Shown here piece after piece: positions 61,980 through 64,000 of a DNA stretch of 64,000 nt (positions are counted from its first letter, which is position 1; every line of letters begins with the position of its first letter). The notes beneath the pieces are model-generated. The model saw nothing but the letters and a program-made list of their open reading frames with translations. It searched no databases and was not told where the DNA came from. This stretch comes from Vicia villosa (taxonomy: Eukaryota; Streptophyta; Magnoliopsida; Fabales; Fabaceae), in the NCBI RefSeq assembly GCF_029867415.1, contig NC_081185.1, positions 122,392,920-122,456,919 on the forward strand. The letters are read 5' to 3'. The position numbers were made by a program, and so were the translations under genes.

Positions 61980-64000
61980 TTAAGTAACGAATAACTACTT
62001 CTTAACTAACAATAACAGACCTATCAAAATGCAATAGCAAAATAAATTGATAAAAAGAGTGTTTAGTCTGAACAACCAATTTAATGAAAATTTATTACTT
62101 CTAAACCTTTTATTTCTTATACATACCATGATTTCCTTTTCATAAACACATGACACTTTCCTTTTTCAATGTATGACTCTTCCTGCAAGATGAAACTGAG
62201 TTATTTCATTTGTTCTTTAGTGGAAAGGACCAGTTACTACCTAGCCAGCAGGAAGGTGAAAGACTACGTCAGTTACTGCCTAACTGTGAACTCCGTAAAT
62301 TTGATGACAGTGGCCATTTCCTATTCCTGGTATTCTTTTCCCCTTTTCTTTTTTTCTTCTGCTGGCATGCTTCTCGTTAAGTTTCTTTCCAGGAATGCAT
62401 CGTGATCTTATTCTTCTGATACAAATGATATCAAACCAGTAGGATGTTAACTGACCTTAGCTTTGGGGCCTTTGCAGGAAGGCGGCCTTGACCTAGTAAC
62501 GGTAGTCAAGGGAACTTCTTACTACCGGCGTGGCATGTATCATGACTATGCTTTGGATTTCATACCGCCTTCACGAGATGAAGCCAATAAAATAGTAGAA
62601 TCTTACAGGTACAACTTACTGAATAAATTTGATCATTTAATCTATTAACACAAAGCAAGAGAATTCATATTATATAAATATAGAAGACTGCTGGGAAAGC
62701 TTAACCTACAGCTACCATGATGAGTTGTTTGATATTGATGTCTTGATGATATTGTATGCCTGTGAATTAATATTTGTTCATTCTTGTTAATTGAGTTGAT
62801 CACCTTTCAATTATAATGCTTCCAGTTTGTTTAACTTCATCACAAGCTCTGTAATGCTTTCAACTTTGGAGGATGGAAATATTGTAAAGGGCCTTGCTGG
62901 AATTCCTTCCGAGGGGCCTGTTTTGTTAGTTGGGAACCACATGCTGCTAGCATTGGACAAATTTTCCTTGATATCTCGTTTTTATATTGAACGAGACATC
63001 ATTGTTCGAGGAATGGCACATCCCTTTATGTTTAGGAGACAGAAAAGTGGAAGACTGCCAGAAGTATCTTTTTTTGACTGGCTAAGAGTTATGGGTATTG
63101 TGCCTGTAACAGCAACTAACCTTTTCAAGCTTTTCTCTTCCAAGTCACATGTCGTATTATTTCCTGGAGGTGTTCGCGAGGCTTTTCATAGGAAGGTAAA
63201 TCCTTTAAGTTGGCCCTTCATTTTCAGTTTGATCTTTCTCAAGGAATCCGGTTTTGCTCACCCGACTCTTTTTGAAGTCTTTGACTTGTTCTTCTTGAAC
63301 AGTTGGAACTAAATGCAGTCAGCCGGTTAGGAAGTTTAGATAGGGCTTGTGATTTATATGAATTGAATGAGTTATCAGTTATAACTTATAAGTTATACCT
63401 TATAACTACTTTTTTATAATTCATTTAAGGGTAAAAAGAAATAAAATTCATGAATCGTCGTAGATCTTGGATGTGCTGGAGAAAAAAAACATTACTTCCC
63501 CAGCATAATCATAAAATTGCATCAAATGCTTGGTATTTAATATCACATGTTGGATCTGTCTAGTGCATCTGGCTTATGATAAATATGTAGAATGGGGCAC
63601 AACATGGTTTTAAATTGTGGTCCGGAACAGCAATTGCGGCTGTAATATTGTTGATGATGCAACATTATGTGTTCCGCAACAACCGCAATCCCATCCGCAG
63701 ACATATAAGATGATGCCGGAGGTGTTGGGCTATGAGGGTGTCCGGGGATCATCACATAAGAGCAACCACACAAGTGAGAGACACCACATCTTATCCCAAA
63801 GTCTTAGGTATTAAGTCTATGGATCCTCTCACTTATAAAGTGTTCACCAATAGATGGTATCCTTCTAGTTTTTAGAAAAGAAAACAGGTCGTCAAAAAAA
63901 GAAAGGAAACGACTACTGTATTATTTCATTCACATTTAATGTTGGAATTTCAGCGTTTATTCATTTTAAATTTCACTGTGCCTCTTCTGTTTTTATATTT
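47448..64000 (+). CDS. Phytyl ester synthase (PES)-like plastid acyltransferase, 3' truncated by window
   Basis: Exons 47448-47763, 59509-59560, 59661-59716, 59819-59977, 60268-60372, 61060-61166, 61527-61648, 62221-62329, 62478-62608 and 62826-63195 join in phase with no stop (509 codons). ATG 47448 or 47478 may be the start; the first 45 residues are basic and Ser-rich, fitting a chloroplast transit peptide. Then come PPRWFSPLDCG and LPGIDGVGLGL, an alpha/beta-hydrolase domain with nucleophile GESLGG (Ser169), GKDQLLPS (Asp309) and SGHFLF (His338), and the start of an acyltransferase domain (VGNHMLLALD; FPGGVREAFHRK). This is the two-domain layout of Arabidopsis PES1/PES2, which esterify phytol from chlorophyll breakdown and make triacylglycerol in plastids. 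Exons 11-14 lie past 64,000; the homology to 29,250-29,330 at 63,940-64,000 shows the next intron sequence is there. Intron 1 is 11,745 bp and full of transposons. Confidence 0.9.
48110..48400 (-). pseudogene. L1-type LINE 3' fragment in PES intron 1
   Basis: On the - strand, LLKLTATKCIYEIWRYRNNK leads to IYRGWHNRKTRDYL-like sequence (VYRGWHNRKTRDYL), the conserved end of plant LINE reverse transcriptases. Only the last 75 residues remain. LINEs are commonly 5' truncated, which fits. Confidence 0.65.
48401..50067. other. AT-rich intronic sequence
   Basis: Part of PES intron 1. No gene or clear element recognised; one 40-bp direct repeat containing TTAAAAATAAAAATATAATT is at about 49,583 and 49,618. 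Confidence 0.45.
50068..50863. mobile_element. TIR element with ACCGG-rich ends in PES intron 1
   Basis: GTTTTAAAAATC at 50068 and GATTTTTAAAAC ending at 50863 are perfect inverted repeats. Both flanks are packed with ACCGG/CCGGT words (for example GACCGGCCGGTCGGACCGGT), a common plant MITE/hAT-like signature. The interior has a short acidic open stretch (VDFVSDDFDIEEGG, about 50,393) that may be a transposase tail. No matching target duplication is obvious. Confidence 0.6.
50864..51489. other. Intronic sequence without recognised features
   Basis: Part of PES intron 1. No coding sequence or repeat that I can support. Confidence 0.4.
51490..51975. mobile_element. Fold-back element with internal palindromes in PES intron 1
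   Basis: Left arm words ATACATCTACGGAAGCG, AATTCAAATTATTTC, AGCAAATCTT are mirrored on the right by AAGATTTGCT, GAAATAATTTGAATTTTT and CGCTTCCGTAGATGTA. An inner pair (AGAACATCAAATAATAGTGC against GCACTATAATTTGATGTTCC) continues the fold-back to the centre. The short palindrome CCGTAGATATATCTACG also lies within the left arm, and related copies follow at about 52,008. Two telomere-type TTTAGGG units sit at the hairpin centre (51,747-51,763). Confidence 0.7.
51976..52734. other. Intronic sequence, possibly old retroelement tail
   Basis: The stretch 52,515-52,735 is less AT-rich and unlike its surroundings (for example CTCCAGCATGAGTCATGCTA). It may be a retroelement 3' end, but nothing proves it. 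Confidence 0.35.
52735..53090. repeat. Head-to-head pair of tRNA-like SINE heads
   Basis: On the - strand, about 52,827-52,763 reads AGGTGGTTGAGTGGTGAGAT (A box) then TTGGGAGTTCAAATCCC (B box), the arrangement of tRNA-derived SINEs. On the + strand, AAGTGGTTGAGTGGTAAC at about 53,056 is a second A-box copy in the opposite direction. The 38-bp outer sequences next to each (AGTTTAGGTGAAAGTTTTAT and its complement) are inverted, and GTAAAATAGGTGGTG is directly repeated between them. Confidence 0.55.
53091..53873. other. AT-rich intronic sequence
   Basis: Part of PES intron 1, between the SINE-like pair and the copia element. No feature supported. Confidence 0.4.
54348..57450 (-). pseudogene. 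Decayed copia polyprotein of the intron 1 element
   Basis: On the - strand: 54,632-54,348 carries MYLVNYTRLDISFVVNLLARY and ETGYLFTCDGTTISWRS (RT end and RNase H); 55,252-55,049 carries YLYGSLNSDIYMKLPEGF and IKLNKSLYGLKN (RT); 55,953-55,732 carries RLKRGKSIGSKDKNPRTRK (spacer before RT). Many stops and frameshifts separate them. Integrase-related sequence from about 56,050 seems present twice, the second copy about 726 bp further and more diverged. Confidence 0.75.
57780..57825. repeat. (TA)n microsatellite
   Basis: A 46-bp TA run within the 5' half of the decayed copia element. Confidence 0.95.
57826..58842. other. Degenerate repeats in the leader of the decayed copia element
   Basis: The phrase CTTGATAAGTT(T/C)TT followed by ACTATATAAATAATT recurs four times (about 58,325, 58,387, 58,447, 58,531) at 60-80 bp spacing. 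No coding sequence seen. Confidence 0.5.
61941..61978. repeat. (AACT)n microsatellite in PES intron 7
   Basis: Nine uninterrupted AACT/CTAA units. The surrounding 61,735-62,040 is not shared with the inverted copy and may be an insertion. Confidence 0.9.
63230..63935. other. Insertion in PES intron 10
   Basis: In the inverted copy only about 30 bp separate the exon 10 donor from TTGGAATTTCAGCGTTTATT. Here the same phrase appears at 63,942, about 750 bp after the donor at 63,196. So roughly 0.7 kb is extra in this copy. Its content (inverted words around AGTTATAACTTATAAGTTAT near 63,375) is MITE-like, but ends are not clear. Confidence 0.5.

Overview
The window is nuclear DNA of a flowering plant. 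Genes are split by GT-AG introns, the background is AT-rich, and every major plant transposon type is present: MULE-related genes, Ty1-copia, LINE, SINE-like, Helitron and MITEs. I lean towards a dicot, possibly a legume, from the look of the MITE and copia families, but nothing here proves the species.

Bases 1-15,750 hold an unusual gene cluster. It contains the C-terminal end of a FAR1-related/MULE-type transposase (+, 1-549), an apparently intact 12-exon Ulp1/C48-like protease gene (-, 1,659-4,549), a two-exon gene with a caulimovirus VI/RNase H1 N-terminal domain and a coiled coil (-, 5,160-6,008), a 6.9-kb array of about 163 copies of a 42-bp unit (6,929-13,800), and a five-exon gene ending in a B3-like domain (+, 14,239-15,745). 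The array fills the space between the last two, divergently transcribed genes. I read the block as a candidate very large MULE-related element, comparable in logic to Kaonashi/KI-MULE or VANDAL elements. This is inference: no terminal repeats were found and the left end lies outside the window.

Bases 15,750-28,300 are transposon debris: a tRNA-like SINE, a 173-bp tandem repeat, a fold-back MITE sitting inside a (TA)n tract, decayed copia pieces in both orientations, a hAT-like MITE, a Helitron (22,584-26,029) carrying exon fragments of several host genes, and one MITE nested in another.

Bases 28,300-64,000 are organised around a phytyl ester synthase (PES)-like acyltransferase gene. The likely functional copy is on the + strand. 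Exon 1 is at about 47,448-47,763, intron 1 is 11.7 kb and full of transposons, exons 2-10 lie at 59,509-63,195, and the gene continues past the window. All its exon phases fit and no stop interrupts it. An inverted, broken copy (28,305-31,710, -) lacks the exon with the hydrolase nucleophile and carries stops, a frameshift and deletions.

Between the two copies lie AT-rich repeats and a roughly 1.3-kb duplicated block (34,065-35,410, repeated at 39,757-40,942 and 47,200-47,265). The second copy was split by a MITE, and that MITE was split in turn by a young copia element with identical-looking LTRs (41,805-47,064). The copia 3' LTR ends about 0.4 kb before the PES start codon. Intron 1 of PES contains a LINE tail, a TIR element, a fold-back element, a SINE-like pair and an old complete-length copia element.
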